Shown piece after piece: positions 27,389-36,578 of a stretch of DNA of 38,144 bases (position 1 is its first letter; each line of letters begins with the position of its first letter). Below the pieces are notes generated by a model. It worked only from the letters and a program-made list of their open reading frames with translations. It ran no database searches and was not told the origin of the DNA. The translations under genes were made by a program, and so were the position numbers. Source of the DNA: a virus; the IMG/VR virus record IMGVR_UViG_3300036846_000713, positions 1-38,144 of that record; one strand, given 5' to 3'.

Positions 27389-29477
27389 CAGCGACGAACG
27401 CCGGATTGTCGAACTTGTCCTTAAGGCGGTGGGCGATACCGAAGTGCAGCGCATGACGGCCGAACTGTTAAAATTGCGCCGCAGTGCCGAGGACAGCGCG
27501 GGCGCGCTAAAGTATTTAGAGGAAGCCGGCAAGCATTTGGGCGAACAATTTAAGGAGATTGGCGCAAAGATTGTGGCCGGCTTTGCGCTTGAGGGGATAA
27601 TTGACAGGTTCAAGGAAGCGGCCGAAAGTATGGAGCAACTTGCGCTGGCCACGCAAAAGGTTGGGGTAAGTGCAAAAGATTTGCAGGGCCTAAATATTGC
27701 CGCCAACCTTACCGGCACCAATGTTGAAACGCTGGACAAAGGTTTGCAAATCCTATCCAAAAACATGGCGGACTTGGCAGGCAAAGGCGGCCCCGCCACC
27801 AAATATTTGCGGGATTTGGGGATTACGGCCAAAACTGACGTTTACGAGGCGTTCACCAAACTGTCCGAGCAATTTGAGAAAATGCCGGACGGCGCCCAAA
27901 AAACGGCGTTGGCCATGTTGGAATTTGGCAAGGCCGGGGCCCAACTTATCCCAATGCTAAACGAAAGCGCAAAGCTATTAGTAGAAATTGCCGAGGTTAG
28001 CGAAAATTGGGGCACTAAACTTACGGATAAAGACGTCGACGCCGTCGCCCAACTAACCGACCATATCAAAGTGCTAAACAGCCAAGTTGGACTGTTGACG
28101 GACAAATTTGTGTCAGGATTAGCGCCCGCTTTGGACGCCATTGCCAAGCAATTGATGAAAGCTAAAGTAAACGGCAGCGCATTTTTTGAAATTGCCGGTT
28201 GGATTGGCGCCCGCATAATCGAAATTACCGCCGGGTTTGAAATTTTTTGGAGCATGATTGTCCAAGTTGACCATGCCTTATACGGGTTGGGCGGGGAATT
28301 TTTATTTGTCGGCAAGTCAATTGTTGACTTGATGACGGGCCGGTTTGAGGCGTTGGACGCGGACCTTAAGGCTATATCCACCCAGGCCCGGGCAACCTGG
28401 CTGCAAATGGGCGCGGACAGCAAAAAAGGCTATGCCGACGCCCTGGCCTTGCGCGCCGGCTATCTGGCCAACCTGGCGGCCCAGCCGGAACCCAAACCCA
28501 AAGGCGACGGCGACGTGCCGGACTTGGGCAAGGCGGCCAAGGCAAAAAAGGTAAAAACGCCCGTCGACAAAACCGGCGAGGAGTATCTGAAACGGCTGAC
28601 GGACGAGCTTAAACGCTACGAAACCGTGCTGGGCGACGCGGAAAAAAAGACGTTGGACATGGCTGACGCCCAGCAAAAATTGGTGGACGGGTTTAACGAG
28701 GCGGCCGACCCCACCGCGAAATTCCTTAAGGATATGCTGGACATATCCAAGGCCCGCGACACCGGCAAACTAACCGCCCAGGGCGAGGCCTTGGCCATGC
28801 AAAAGGCCCGCGACGCGTACGACGCGGCCAGCACGGCGCTTTACGAAAACAGCGACGCGCACAAGGCGGCGGTGCAGGCGGCCGACTTGCACAAGGCAGC
28901 CCTGGACAAGTTGCAAGCCAAATGGGGCTTTGTCGCGGACGCTATGGGCCAGGCCACGCAAAAAATGATTGATGGCAGCGAGTCCGTCGGCACCGCCATG
29001 CGCGAAATGGTGGCCAACGTTATTAGCGAGCTTACCCGCATGGCCCTGGTGGCCGCCGCCAATAAAATTTTTGGCGCGATTTTGAAAAGTGCCGGTTTGG
29101 ACCCGTTTAAGGCCGCCCAGGGCGCGGCCTTTGTCGGCGGCGTCAAGGCCTTTGCCAGCGGCGGTATTTTATCCGGCCCAACCGCGTTTGGCATGGCCGG
29201 CGGCGGCATTGGCATAGCGGGCGAAGCGGGGGCCGAGGCTGTCGCGCCGCTACGCCGCGACGCCAGCGGCAACCTGGGCGTCGTCGCCCCGCGCCCGCAT
29301 GTCACCGTTAACAATTATGCCGGCGCGGACGTCGCGGTGCGGCCTACCGACCAAGGCTTGCAAATCGACGTCATGCGCCGCCAGCTGGCCGACGACATAC
29401 GGCGCGGCGGCAACCCGCTGTCGGCGGCTTTGGAGGGCACCTATCGCGTGGGCCGCTATGCGGGGGCCTACACATGA
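27381..29477 (+). CDS. Tape measure protein
   Basis: A 698-residue protein that sets tail length. By the common rule of about 0.15 nm per residue the tail would be about 100 nm (estimate). Features: coiled-coil start, then long alpha helices (27400-28700 is visibly lower in G+C than its surroundings). A hydrophobic stretch near ~540-570 includes MAREMVANVISELTRMALVAAANKIF. The ending GIAGEAGAEAVAPLRRDASGNLGVV is a tail tape measure hallmark (GEAGxEAVxPLRR). It overlaps the next gene by 4 bases. It should thread through the tube and reach the cell envelope during injection. Confidence 0.9.
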   Translation: MPSSDERRIVELVLKAVGDTEVQRMTAELLKLRRSAEDSAGALKYLEEAGKHLGEQFKEIGAKIVAGFALEGIIDRFKEAAESMEQLALATQKVGVSAKDLQGLNIAANLTGTNVETLDKGLQILSKNMADLAGKGGPATKYLRDLGITAKTDVYEAFTKLSEQFEKMPDGAQKTALAMLEFGKAGAQLIPMLNESAKLLVEIAEVSENWGTKLTDKDVDAVAQLTDHIKVLNSQVGLLTDKFVSGLAPALDAIAKQLMKAKVNGSAFFEIAGWIGARIIEITAGFEIFWSMIVQVDHALYGLGGEFLFVGKSIVDLMTGRFEALDADLKAISTQARATWLQMGADSKKGYADALALRAGYLANLAAQPEPKPKGDGDVPDLGKAAKAKKVKTPVDKTGEEYLKRLTDELKRYETVLGDAEKKTLDMADAQQKLVDGFNEAADPTAKFLKDMLDISKARDTGKLTAQGEALAMQKARDAYDAASTALYENSDAHKAAVQAADLHKAALDKLQAKWGFVADAMGQATQKMIDGSESVGTAMREMVANVISELTRMALVAAANKIFGAILKSAGLDPFKAAQGAAFVGGVKAFASGGILSGPTAFGMAGGGIGIAGEAGAEAVAPLRRDASGNLGVVAPRPHVTVNNYAGADVAVRPTDQGLQIDVMRRQLADDIRRGGNPLSAALEGTYRVGRYAGAYT

Positions 29478-29971
29478 CGGTTACGCCCGCCCTGCAACGG
29501 CTTTATGCCAGCGCGCCCGACGGCGCCGTGATTTACGAAACGCTGGAATTGCGGCACCCGCGCTTTACGCAAGCCTATTACCTAACCAACGCCGCGCTGC
29601 CATTTAGCGCCCAGCTGGAAACCGGCGCCCAAGTCGATTTTATGGCCTTGCCGTTTACCGCCCAATTGCCCGGCGCCAACAGCGGCGGCACCCAGGATTT
29701 AACCCTGGTGCTGGACAACGTCGACCGCCTGATAGTCGACGAATTGGAGCGCGCGGCCGGCGACCCCCGCACGCGGATTGCCGTTACCTACCGGGCCTTT
29801 GCCAGTACCGATTTGTCGGGGCCGGGCGCCGACCCTATCGCGCTGTCGCTATCGGACGTGACGGCCACGGATACGCAAGTGCAAGGCACGGCCAGCCGCA
29901 CCGACGTCCTAAACCGCCGTTACCCCAGCGTGCTTTACGAAATCGGCATGTATCCGGGGTTGGACAGATGA
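29474..29971 (+). CDS. DUF1833-like distal tail protein
   Basis: A 165-residue protein: LRHPRFTQAYYLTNAALPFSAQLETGAQVDFMALPFTAQLPGANSGGTQDLTLVLDNVDRLIVDELERAAGDPRTRIAVTYRAFAST...DVLNRRYPSVLYEIGMYPGL. This matches the DUF1833 family, which lies between tape measure and NlpC/P60 genes in lambda-type alphaproteobacterial phages. It probably forms the baseplate ring or tip. It overlaps both neighbours by 4 bases. Confidence 0.78.
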   Translation: MTVTPALQRLYASAPDGAVIYETLELRHPRFTQAYYLTNAALPFSAQLETGAQVDFMALPFTAQLPGANSGGTQDLTLVLDNVDRLIVDELERAAGDPRTRIAVTYRAFASTDLSGPGADPIALSLSDVTATDTQVQGTASRTDVLNRRYPSVLYEIGMYPGLDR

Positions 29972-30372
29972 CGGGCGACGACTTTGCCAACGCCTGGATA
30001 GGCACGCCGTTTTTATGGGACGGGCGCGGGCGCGACGGCGTCGATTGCTGGGGCCTGGTTGTCGCCTGGCACGCCGACGTCGCCAACGTCGCGCTGCCCG
30101 ATTGGGTGCGCGGCGCCCGCAACCGGGCCGCCGTTGTGCGCCTATTTGCCGCCGGCCACGTCAGCCATTGGCACCGGCTGGACGCGCCTAGCCCGGGTTG
30201 CATTGTCCTGGCGCCCGTCGTGCGCCCGGCCCATGTCGGGATTTACTGGCGCGGCGGCGTTTTGCACGCGGCCGACGGCGCGGGGGTTGTCTGGCACCCC
30301 TTGGCGCGCTTTGCCATTGCCCACCCGGCGCACCAATATGGGCTTTACACGGGGGGCCGGGCCCGTGCTTGA
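29968..30372 (+). CDS. NlpC/P60-type cysteine peptidase of the tail tip
   Basis: A 134-residue protein with the catalytic Cys in GRDGVDCWGLV (C27) and His in PAHVGIYWRGGVLHA (H89). Length and text are typical of phage tail NlpC/P60 proteins (lambda K C-terminal domain), which can open peptidoglycan cross-bridges. The usual third residue of the triad is not certain. It sits in the tail block, between the DUF1833 and tip genes, so it acts in infection, not host lysis. Confidence 0.82.
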   Translation: MTGDDFANAWIGTPFLWDGRGRDGVDCWGLVVAWHADVANVALPDWVRGARNRAAVVRLFAAGHVSHWHRLDAPSPGCIVLAPVVRPAHVGIYWRGGVLHAADGAGVVWHPLARFAIAHPAHQYGLYTGGRARA

Positions 30373-32866
30373 ACCCGGCGCCGACACCGTCACGATTGCG
30401 CTGTTGCCCAACCCGCTGGACATGGCCAACCGCACGGTTTGGGCGGCGCGGCCCGGCGCCCCGTTTATCGACTGGCTGCAATGCCATTACCCCGACGGCT
30501 TTGGCGCCGGGATAACCCTGGCGCGCAACGGCCACGTCGTGCCGATTGCCGACGCCGACTTTATCACCGCGCCCGGCGACGTCGTGACAATCATTGTTCA
30601 CCCCGGGCACCCGGGCCTGGGCGCGCTAATCCTAAAGGCGGTGATAACCGCCGCGATTAGCGCGGCGGCGTCGCTAGTCTTCAACCTGATTTTCAGCAAA
30701 CCGCGCGCCCCGTCGTCGCAACAATTGCCGCAACCGGACCCGATTTACAGCATAACCGGCGCGCAAAATGCCGCGCGGGTTGGCGACCCCGTGCCGGCGC
30801 TTTACGGGCATATGTTGACAACCCCCGATTTTGCCGCCCAGCCCTACACGTATTTTGACGCCAACAACCAATACATTGCCCAAATCCTGGTAATTGGCTG
30901 GGGCGAGTATGACTTAAACGACGTGCGGGTTGGCGACACGCCGGTTAGCGCCTTGCAAAGCGACGCGCTAACCTATTGGCACATGGGGCCGGGCGACCAC
31001 GCGCAAACAATGGGCCGGATCGAAGCGGCAACCGGCGTTATGGAAAACGTTGTGACGTCGCCGGAAGTTAGCAGCCAGGAATTTAGCCAGGCCCCGCCCG
31101 TCAGCGGCAACGTTTTTGAAGCTAGCCAACTTGTCGCCACCTTTGTTGCGCCAAACCGGATAGACAACGTTGTCATTGGCCCGCTTAATAATGTGACAGG
31201 GTATGATTGGTTGCAAGTCAGCGGCACGGACTTAAACGACCGCACCTATAGCGTTGCCGGCTATAGCCCCGGCCAGGACGGCAACACGTGGACCGTAATT
31301 GTCAACGAAAACACAATTGTTGCCGAGAATTTTGAAGGCGGCACCCGCACCTTCATTATGCGCTGGTTTAACAGTACCGACACCGCCAACCTGGCCGGCC
31401 CGTTTATTACGGCCAAGCCCGGCGCGGTTGGCGACCGCATTATGTGCGACTTTGTCTTCCCCCAGGGCCTTTACGACGTCAACCAATCGACGGGGGCCAT
31501 GACGTACATGTCCGCGACGTTTGAGATCCAATACCAACCCGTCGACGACGCCGGCAACCCGCTGGCCGGCTGGACGGCCTACCCCGTCAGCTTGTCGCGC
31601 GCGACAACAACCCCCGTGCGCGTAACCTATACAATCAACGTGCCGGCGGCCCGCTATCGCGTGCAAGTGCTGCAAACGTCGCCGCCGCCGCCCAGCGGCG
31701 GGGCCCAGGCCAATTTTAACTGGACGGCGTTAAAAATGCGGCTGCAAAACGTGCCCGGCCCGGTTTATGGCCAAACCACGTTGCTGGTTGTCCGCGTGCG
31801 CGCCACCAACGGCATAAGCGCCCAGGCCAGTTCGCGCATAACCGCCGACGTTACCCGCCGCTTGCCGGCGCTGGGCGTGGGCGCCTTGCGCGCGACGCGC
31901 GACCCGGCCGACGCGTTTGTCGATATTTACACCAACCCGCTTTACGGCGCGCAACGGCCCCTTAGCGAAGTCGACACGGCGGAACTGGCGCGGTTGCAAG
32001 CGCATTGGGCCGGCCGGGCATTTTTTGACGGCGGTTTTGCGCAAAAATCGACGATTTGGGAGGCCCTGGGGATTGTCATGCAAACGGCCGGCGCGGCGCC
32101 GTTGCCGCTGGGCCAGCTTATGTCAGCGGCGCAAGACGGCGTTAAGGCCTTGCGCACCCAGCTTTACAGCGACGCCAACATGGACAAAGGCACGCTGACA
32201 ATCGGCTATAGTTTTGACAAACCCGGCGATTACGACGGCGTGCGCGTCGAGTATCGCGACCCGGCGACGTGGAACCCGTTATATGTGCAGTGGCCGGACG
32301 CGGCGGTGGACCCCGACGCGGTGCAATTGTTTGGCTGCGCCGACGCCGGCCAGGCCTTGGGCTTTGCCCGCTTGCTTTGGCAAAAACGCCAGGGCCAGCG
32401 CAAAAGCGCAACCTTTGATACCGATTTGGAGGGGCTGTTGCCGCGCCTGGGCGACCGCGTTGCGATTGCCGTGCAATTGCCCCGCTGGGGCGTCGCTGGC
32501 GTCGTTAGCAGCGTCGACGGGCTAACCCTACGCCTGGACGCCCCGGTTGACTGGACGGCCCCGGAGGGCGGTTATTTTGCCGTTTTGCGCAACGAGTGGG
32601 GCGCACCTAGCCAGCCAATCGCGATAAGCCCCAGCGGGCGCACGCCGTTTGAAATCGTCCTGGCCGCCGCCCCGCCATTTGCGCTCTATGGCACGGGCGG
32701 GCAGGAACCCACGCATTACGCGGTGGGCACGGCAATCCAACAAGTTGCGGATTTTACCGTGGCCAATATCGCGCACAAGGGCGGCGCGGCGGTGACTATC
32801 GAGGCGCTATCGTACGACCCCAACACGTACGCGGGCACGCTGCCCTGGCTGGTGGAACCGATATGA
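30365..32866 (+). CDS. Tail tip protein, J-like (host-specificity central hub)
   Basis: An 833-residue protein read from GTG 30365, overlapping the NlpC stop; ATG 30422 is an alternative. It starts with a small N-terminal domain, then a hydrophobic helix (ALILKAVITAAISAAASLVFNLIFS). The text AQNAARVGDPVPALYGHMLTTPDFAAQPYTYF is typical of lambda J-type tip proteins. ELARLQAHWAGRAFFDGGFAQKSTIWEALGIVMQTAGAAPL and GVRVEYRDPATW fit the hub core. The remainder is beta-rich. It closes the tail and reaches the host surface. Confidence 0.82.
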   Translation: MLEPGADTVTIALLPNPLDMANRTVWAARPGAPFIDWLQCHYPDGFGAGITLARNGHVVPIADADFITAPGDVVTIIVHPGHPGLGALILKAVITAAISAAASLVFNLIFSKPRAPSSQQLPQPDPIYSITGAQNAARVGDPVPALYGHMLTTPDFAAQPYTYFDANNQYIAQILVIGWGEYDLNDVRVGDTPVSALQSDALTYWHMGPGDHAQTMGRIEAATGVMENVVTSPEVSSQEFSQAPPVSGNVFEASQLVATFVAPNRIDNVVIGPLNNVTGYDWLQVSGTDLNDRTYSVAGYSPGQDGNTWTVIVNENTIVAENFEGGTRTFIMRWFNSTDTANLAGPFITAKPGAVGDRIMCDFVFPQGLYDVNQSTGAMTYMSATFEIQYQPVDDAGNPLAGWTAYPVSLSRATTTPVRVTYTINVPAARYRVQVLQTSPPPPSGGAQANFNWTALKMRLQNVPGPVYGQTTLLVVRVRATNGISAQASSRITADVTRRLPALGVGALRATRDPADAFVDIYTNPLYGAQRPLSEVDTAELARLQAHWAGRAFFDGGFAQKSTIWEALGIVMQTAGAAPLPLGQLMSAAQDGVKALRTQLYSDANMDKGTLTIGYSFDKPGDYDGVRVEYRDPATWNPLYVQWPDAAVDPDAVQLFGCADAGQALGFARLLWQKRQGQRKSATFDTDLEGLLPRLGDRVAIAVQLPRWGVAGVVSSVDGLTLRLDAPVDWTAPEGGYFAVLRNEWGAPSQPIAISPSGRTPFEIVLAAAPPFALYGTGGQEPTHYAVGTAIQQVADFTVANIAHKGGAAVTIEALSYDPNTYAGTLPWLVEPI

Positions 32867-33471
32867 ACGACTTGGCCGTACCGCGCATTTTTGCCCCCTT
32901 GGCGCCCAGCCTGGCCCCGGCGCTGGTGCCGCCGACGTTTGACGACGATTACAGCGTTTATCCGGCGGATTTCCCCATACCCGACCGCAGCCCTTATACC
33001 TACGGCGTGGACATGGGGGTTGTGCGCAGCCAGTTTGCCGCCGGCAACGCGCGCCAGCGGCGGGTTTATACAATCATGCCGCACATGCTGGCCCTGTCGT
33101 TCCATATGCGCATGGAAGACCTGTTTGTCTGGCAAAGCTGGGTGAACGCCTTTGCTTATACGTGGATACACTGCCCGGTTGCCACCATGTACGCGGGCGA
33201 ACCCCCGGGGGCCGAAATCCGTTACGAAACCTTACGGTTTGCCGGCGATTTGGCGATAACGTGCGACGGTTGGGACTTGTACGCCGTCACGGTGCCGGCC
33301 GAACTATCCAACGACGCGCACACCACGGCCCCGCCTGTCGCGCTGGGCGGCTGGCTGGTTGGCGGCCGGCCGGCGGCGCCGTCGTCCGATTGGTGGATTG
33401 GCGGCACGCCCGCCGCACCCGCGCCGCTATGGGTTGAGGCGGGCACGCCTGGCGCCCCGTCCAGTTTGTAA
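32863..33471 (+). CDS. Tail-region protein of unknown function
   Basis: A 202-residue protein overlapping the J-like stop (ATGA). Aromatic and Pro-rich: PPTFDDDYSVYPADFPIPDRSPYTYGVDMGVVRSQFAAGNARQRRVYTIMPHMLALSFHMRMEDLFVWQSWVNAFAYTWIHCPV. The last ~50 residues repeat GGWLVGGRPAAPSSDWWIGGTPAAPAPLWVEAGTPGAP, which suggests an extended or sugar-binding end. The main part resembles phage proteins placed between J and fibre genes. It is likely a baseplate or fibre-joining component; no family is certain. Confidence 0.62.
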   Translation: MNDLAVPRIFAPLAPSLAPALVPPTFDDDYSVYPADFPIPDRSPYTYGVDMGVVRSQFAAGNARQRRVYTIMPHMLALSFHMRMEDLFVWQSWVNAFAYTWIHCPVATMYAGEPPGAEIRYETLRFAGDLAITCDGWDLYAVTVPAELSNDAHTTAPPVALGGWLVGGRPAAPSSDWWIGGTPAAPAPLWVEAGTPGAPSSL

Positions 33472-33483
33472 GGAGCCTTAGAT

Positions 33484-35475
33484 ATGGCCAACACCCTTGC
33501 CCGCATGCGCCAGATTGTCGGCCTAAGTGCCGATTGGGCGGCCAACAACCTAACCCTGGGCGACGGCGAGATTGCCTTGGAACGCTTGCCCGACGGCACG
33601 GTAAAGGCGCGCATAGGCGACGGCGTCACCCCGTTTGAAACCTGCCCGTACCTGGGCGGGGCTTTGGATTTGGCCTTTGCCGACGGCCGGTACGTTAACG
33701 AGGCCGAGACGTTTACGGCTGGCGGCGCGGCGGCGGCCAACAAATGGCCCCGGCTAAACGCGGGCGGCATGCTGGACCCCAGCTTAGTCAATCTGCCCGC
33801 TGCATTGCATTACAAGGGCGCCACCGACGCCCTGGGCACGCCGCCGACGGGCGCCGTTGCCGGCGATCTCTACATCGTGCTCTATGCGGGCACGGTCGAT
33901 GCCAGCTGGGGTTCGCCAGCGGCTGGCACGGCCTGCAAGCCCGGCGACTGGCTGGTCAAGAACAACGCCGGGCAATGGCAGCTGATTCCGATCCAGACGG
34001 CGGGCACCGTCACCGAAGCGCCGACCGATGGCAGCTATTACGCGCGGCAGAACTCTGGCTGGTCCGCTGTGAACACGGCGTTTGTCCAAAAGGCCGGCGA
34101 TCAGATGACCGGCGCGCTCGGCATCGGCGTGGCGCCGATCGGCACGCGATCCTCGCTCGAAACCACCGGCGATATCGCCTTGCGCGGTGATCCGAGCAAT
34201 CCTAGCAATCATATCGGTTTTAACGCGACCGCTGTCGGCAGCGGCTGGCAGGCTCAACAGGCGACATTTGCGGCGGTGATCCGCTTTGAAAATTCTAGCG
34301 GAAACCTTCAGTTTTTTACAACGCCGACTGCCGCCGTCAGCGCGGGCGGCGCGGTTACTCCGATTTATGCCGGCGGTTTTGACATTCATGGCGGTTTCAA
34401 CGTCGGCACTGTCGGCGGCGATTATGGCGTCAACTGGGTCGGCGTTTTGCGCCGCGATCAGGACGCCATCACCATGCTCGGTGTCATCAACGGCGACACC
34501 ACGGCAAGTGCCCAAGCGACCGTGCGCATGATTACCGGCACCGGCAATTCCTTCTGGAGCCTCACCGTCGCCGACAATGCCGCCGCCCCCTTCGCCGAGA
34601 TGGATTTCGGCAGCGCGGTCCATTCCTGGCGCATTAATTTTGGCGGCACCGAAGTCGGGCGCCTGCTGCCGGATGGCACGCTCGGGATTAAATGTGTGCC
34701 TGTCGCCGCCACCAATGCACCTTTGCAAGTCTATGGGGATATTGGCTTGGTAAACGGCAGCTGCAACATCGGGTTTAATGCTTACTATCAAGGCGGCTGG
34801 CACACCTTCAACGCCGGAGCGCCGCTGATCGCGGCGTGGCAGGGCGCAAGCAACTTTCTTTCATTTTATGGCCAGCAGACCGCGAACAGCGGCCCCGGAC
34901 CCACGCCTAACATTTACGAGTTCATGCGGCTGGTGCCCAACGTGCTCGGCGGCAATCCGCAATTGCGACTCTTGGGTGCGGGCGTCGATCCGACCCGCAC
35001 CTACCCGGCTCTCCTGCAAGTGAGTTTTGACTCGAACTCCGGCGTTGACGGCATAGCCTGCCTAACGCCGCGCGTTGGCGGCACCGCGATTGTGTTCCAG
35101 ACATCGTGGACCACGGTGGCGGGTTCGATTGTGCCCAACGGCAGCACCACCAGCTACGGCACCAGCTCCGACGCGCGCCTGAAAACCAACATTGCCGACG
35201 CGCCCGACGCTGGCGCGATTATTGACGCAATCCGCGTCCGGCAATTCAACTGGCGCGGCGACGGCGCGCACGTCGCTTACGGCATGATTGCGCAGGAACT
35301 GGCCAATCATTGCCCCGACGCGGTGATGCCGCCCAACCCGCGCAAGGACGCCGACGACGCCCTCGGCAATCCGTGGATGACCGACAACGCCAAGCTGGTG
35401 CCGCTGCTAATCCGCGAAATCCAAGCGTTGCGCGCGCGCGTGGCGGCGCTGGAAACCAAGGGAGGCCAGCCATGA
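33484..35475 (+). CDS. Tail fibre with S74 self-cleaving chaperone
   Basis: A 663-residue fibre with an AAGGAG site. The N-terminus (1-~70; LSADWAANNLTLGDGEIALERLPDGTVKARIGDG) is the phage-fibre/MTD-type attachment domain. The middle (~110-550) is beta-rich with FVQKAGDQMTGALG. The C-terminus has SSDARLKTNI with candidate Ser562 and Lys567, then YGMIAQELANHCP, the signature of peptidase S74 chaperones that cut themselves off the trimer; a coiled coil ends it. From about 33860 to 35030 codon use changes: CTC, ATC, GATC and TTC before G appear, unlike the rest of the genome, suggesting recent exchange of the receptor-binding part. Confidence 0.85.
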   Translation: MANTLARMRQIVGLSADWAANNLTLGDGEIALERLPDGTVKARIGDGVTPFETCPYLGGALDLAFADGRYVNEAETFTAGGAAAANKWPRLNAGGMLDPSLVNLPAALHYKGATDALGTPPTGAVAGDLYIVLYAGTVDASWGSPAAGTACKPGDWLVKNNAGQWQLIPIQTAGTVTEAPTDGSYYARQNSGWSAVNTAFVQKAGDQMTGALGIGVAPIGTRSSLETTGDIALRGDPSNPSNHIGFNATAVGSGWQAQQATFAAVIRFENSSGNLQFFTTPTAAVSAGGAVTPIYAGGFDIHGGFNVGTVGGDYGVNWVGVLRRDQDAITMLGVINGDTTASAQATVRMITGTGNSFWSLTVADNAAAPFAEMDFGSAVHSWRINFGGTEVGRLLPDGTLGIKCVPVAATNAPLQVYGDIGLVNGSCNIGFNAYYQGGWHTFNAGAPLIAAWQGASNFLSFYGQQTANSGPGPTPNIYEFMRLVPNVLGGNPQLRLLGAGVDPTRTYPALLQVSFDSNSGVDGIACLTPRVGGTAIVFQTSWTTVAGSIVPNGSTTSYGTSSDARLKTNIADAPDAGAIIDAIRVRQFNWRGDGAHVAYGMIAQELANHCPDAVMPPNPRKDADDALGNPWMTDNAKLVPLLIREIQALRARVAALETKGGQP

Positions 35476-35633
35476 TTATCACGCTAATTATCGTTGTGCT
35501 GGTGCTGCTGCTGCTGCTGTATCTGGTGCAGCTGGCGCCGCTGGACCCGGCGTCTATGCGGATTTTCCAAATCGGGCTGGTGATTATCGCGCTGTTGTGG
35601 CTGGCGTCCGATTTGGGCTTGGCGCGGTTTTGA
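35472..35633 (+). CDS. Two-span small membrane protein, holin-like
   Basis: A 53-residue protein with GGGAGG upstream and 4-base overlap with the fibre. Two hydrophobic segments (IITLIIVVLVLLLLLYLV and IFQIGLVIIALLWLA) joined by QLAPLDPASMR. I recall this arrangement as a Thivi_2564-type or holin-like small membrane protein next to phage tail genes. A role in lysis is likely but not shown. Confidence 0.65.
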   Translation: MIITLIIVVLVLLLLLYLVQLAPLDPASMRIFQIGLVIIALLWLASDLGLARF

Positions 35634-35752
35634 CAGCGTTAGGACAGTCGGACGGTTGCACGGTGCGGCGTGCAATTGCGGCGACGGCTTGATAATGTTG
35701 CGCGCAATATAACGTGGCCATGACGCCGCGCCCCGTCCTATGTTAACCGCGT
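35634..35752. promoter_or_regulatory. Operator-like intergenic region
   Basis: Inverted repeats TTGCAC-N8-GTGCAA (35656-35675) and the palindrome TTGCGCGCAA (35698-35707) flank an AT-rich GATAAT (35691-35696). GATAAT could be a -10 element, but no good -35 sits at the right distance. It lies before an AlpA-like gene and after the structural operon, so a promoter with operators is plausible. Confidence 0.4.
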
Positions 35753-35947
35753 ATGATTGAAACCCTGCTATCGCCCAAGGAAGTGGCCAAGCGCATAGGC
35801 GTCGCGCGTTCGACGCTGGACCGCTGGACGGCCAACGGTAAGTTCCCCCCCGCAATCGCAATCGGGCCTGGCCGGCTGGCCTACCGCGTTATCGACGTCG
35901 ACGCCTGGTTGGCCGGCCGGCGCCGCAACGGCGGTTACAATGGCTAA
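35753..35947 (+). CDS. AlpA-like HTH protein (second copy)
   Basis: A 64-residue protein: LLSPKEVAKRIGVARSTLDRWTANGKFPPAIAIGPGRLAYRVIDVDAWLAGRR. This is the AlpA/excisionase-type HTH with the usual FPPAI and WLAGRR end. Compared with the 8786 gene it is shorter and has a different helix. It overlaps the next gene by 8 bases. It may be a regulator or an excisionase. Confidence 0.75.
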   Translation: MIETLLSPKEVAKRIGVARSTLDRWTANGKFPPAIAIGPGRLAYRVIDVDAWLAGRRRNGGYNG

Positions 35948-36578
35948 GGCGCTGGCTGGCCGGTTTGCCCAGGCCCCGGCGCAAATCCGCGCGCTGCCCC
36001 GCGACGCGCGCGGCTATCCTATCCCGGCCTTTGTCGGCACGCTAAACGGCCAGCGCGATTTTAGGGTGATCCACCGCGACACGGTTGCCCATTGCGTGCG
36101 CGAGCGGCTTTGTTGGATTTGCGGGCGCGGCCTGGGCCGGCTGTTGGCATTTGTTATTGGCCCCATGTGCGGCGTTAACCGCATATCGTCCGAACCCCCC
36201 AGCCACGTGGATTGCGCGCGGTTTGCCGCGCAAAATTGCCCGTTTTTAACCACGCCCGCCGCCCAGCGCGACACGCGCGGGCTGGACGCCGCCGCCAGTT
36301 TAACCCCGGGCATAGCTTTGGCGCGCAACCCTGGCGTCACCCTGGTTTGGATTTGCAAGCGGTTTACGCAAACCCGCGACGGCTTGTTTGCGCTGGGGCC
36401 GCCGCACGCCGTGCAATGGTACGCGCACGGCCGGACGGCGACGCGGGCGGAAATTTTGGCGTCAATCGACACCGGCTTGCCCGCGCTGCAAACCCTGGCG
36501 GCGGCCCAGGGCGACGACGCTTTGGCCCAATTGCACGCTATGCTGGGCGCTTGTCTGGCCCTGGTGCCGGCGGCATGA
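35940..36578 (+). CDS. Zinc-motif phage protein, unknown function
   Basis: A 212-residue protein: IRALPRDARGYPIPAFVGTLNGQRDFRVIH, CWICGRGLGRLLAFVIGPMCGVNRISSEPPSHVDCARFAAQNCPFL. I recall this text as a widespread, uncharacterised phage family with a CxxC...C...C metal site. A C-terminal helical half follows. The 4-base overlap with the next HNH gene suggests a joint role in packaging or DNA processing. Confidence 0.7.
   Translation: MAKALAGRFAQAPAQIRALPRDARGYPIPAFVGTLNGQRDFRVIHRDTVAHCVRERLCWICGRGLGRLLAFVIGPMCGVNRISSEPPSHVDCARFAAQNCPFLTTPAAQRDTRGLDAAASLTPGIALARNPGVTLVWICKRFTQTRDGLFALGPPHAVQWYAHGRTATRAEILASIDTGLPALQTLAAAQGDDALAQLHAMLGACLALVPAA

Noticed and set aside
29968-30372. NlpC/P60 gene as the lysis endolysin
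   Set aside because: Its position between the DUF1833-like and J-like genes and its length are those of a tail-tip peptidase.
33484-35475. Diversity-generating retroelement target in the tail fibre (MTD-like start)
   Set aside because: No reverse transcriptase, template repeat or accessory gene was seen anywhere in the window.
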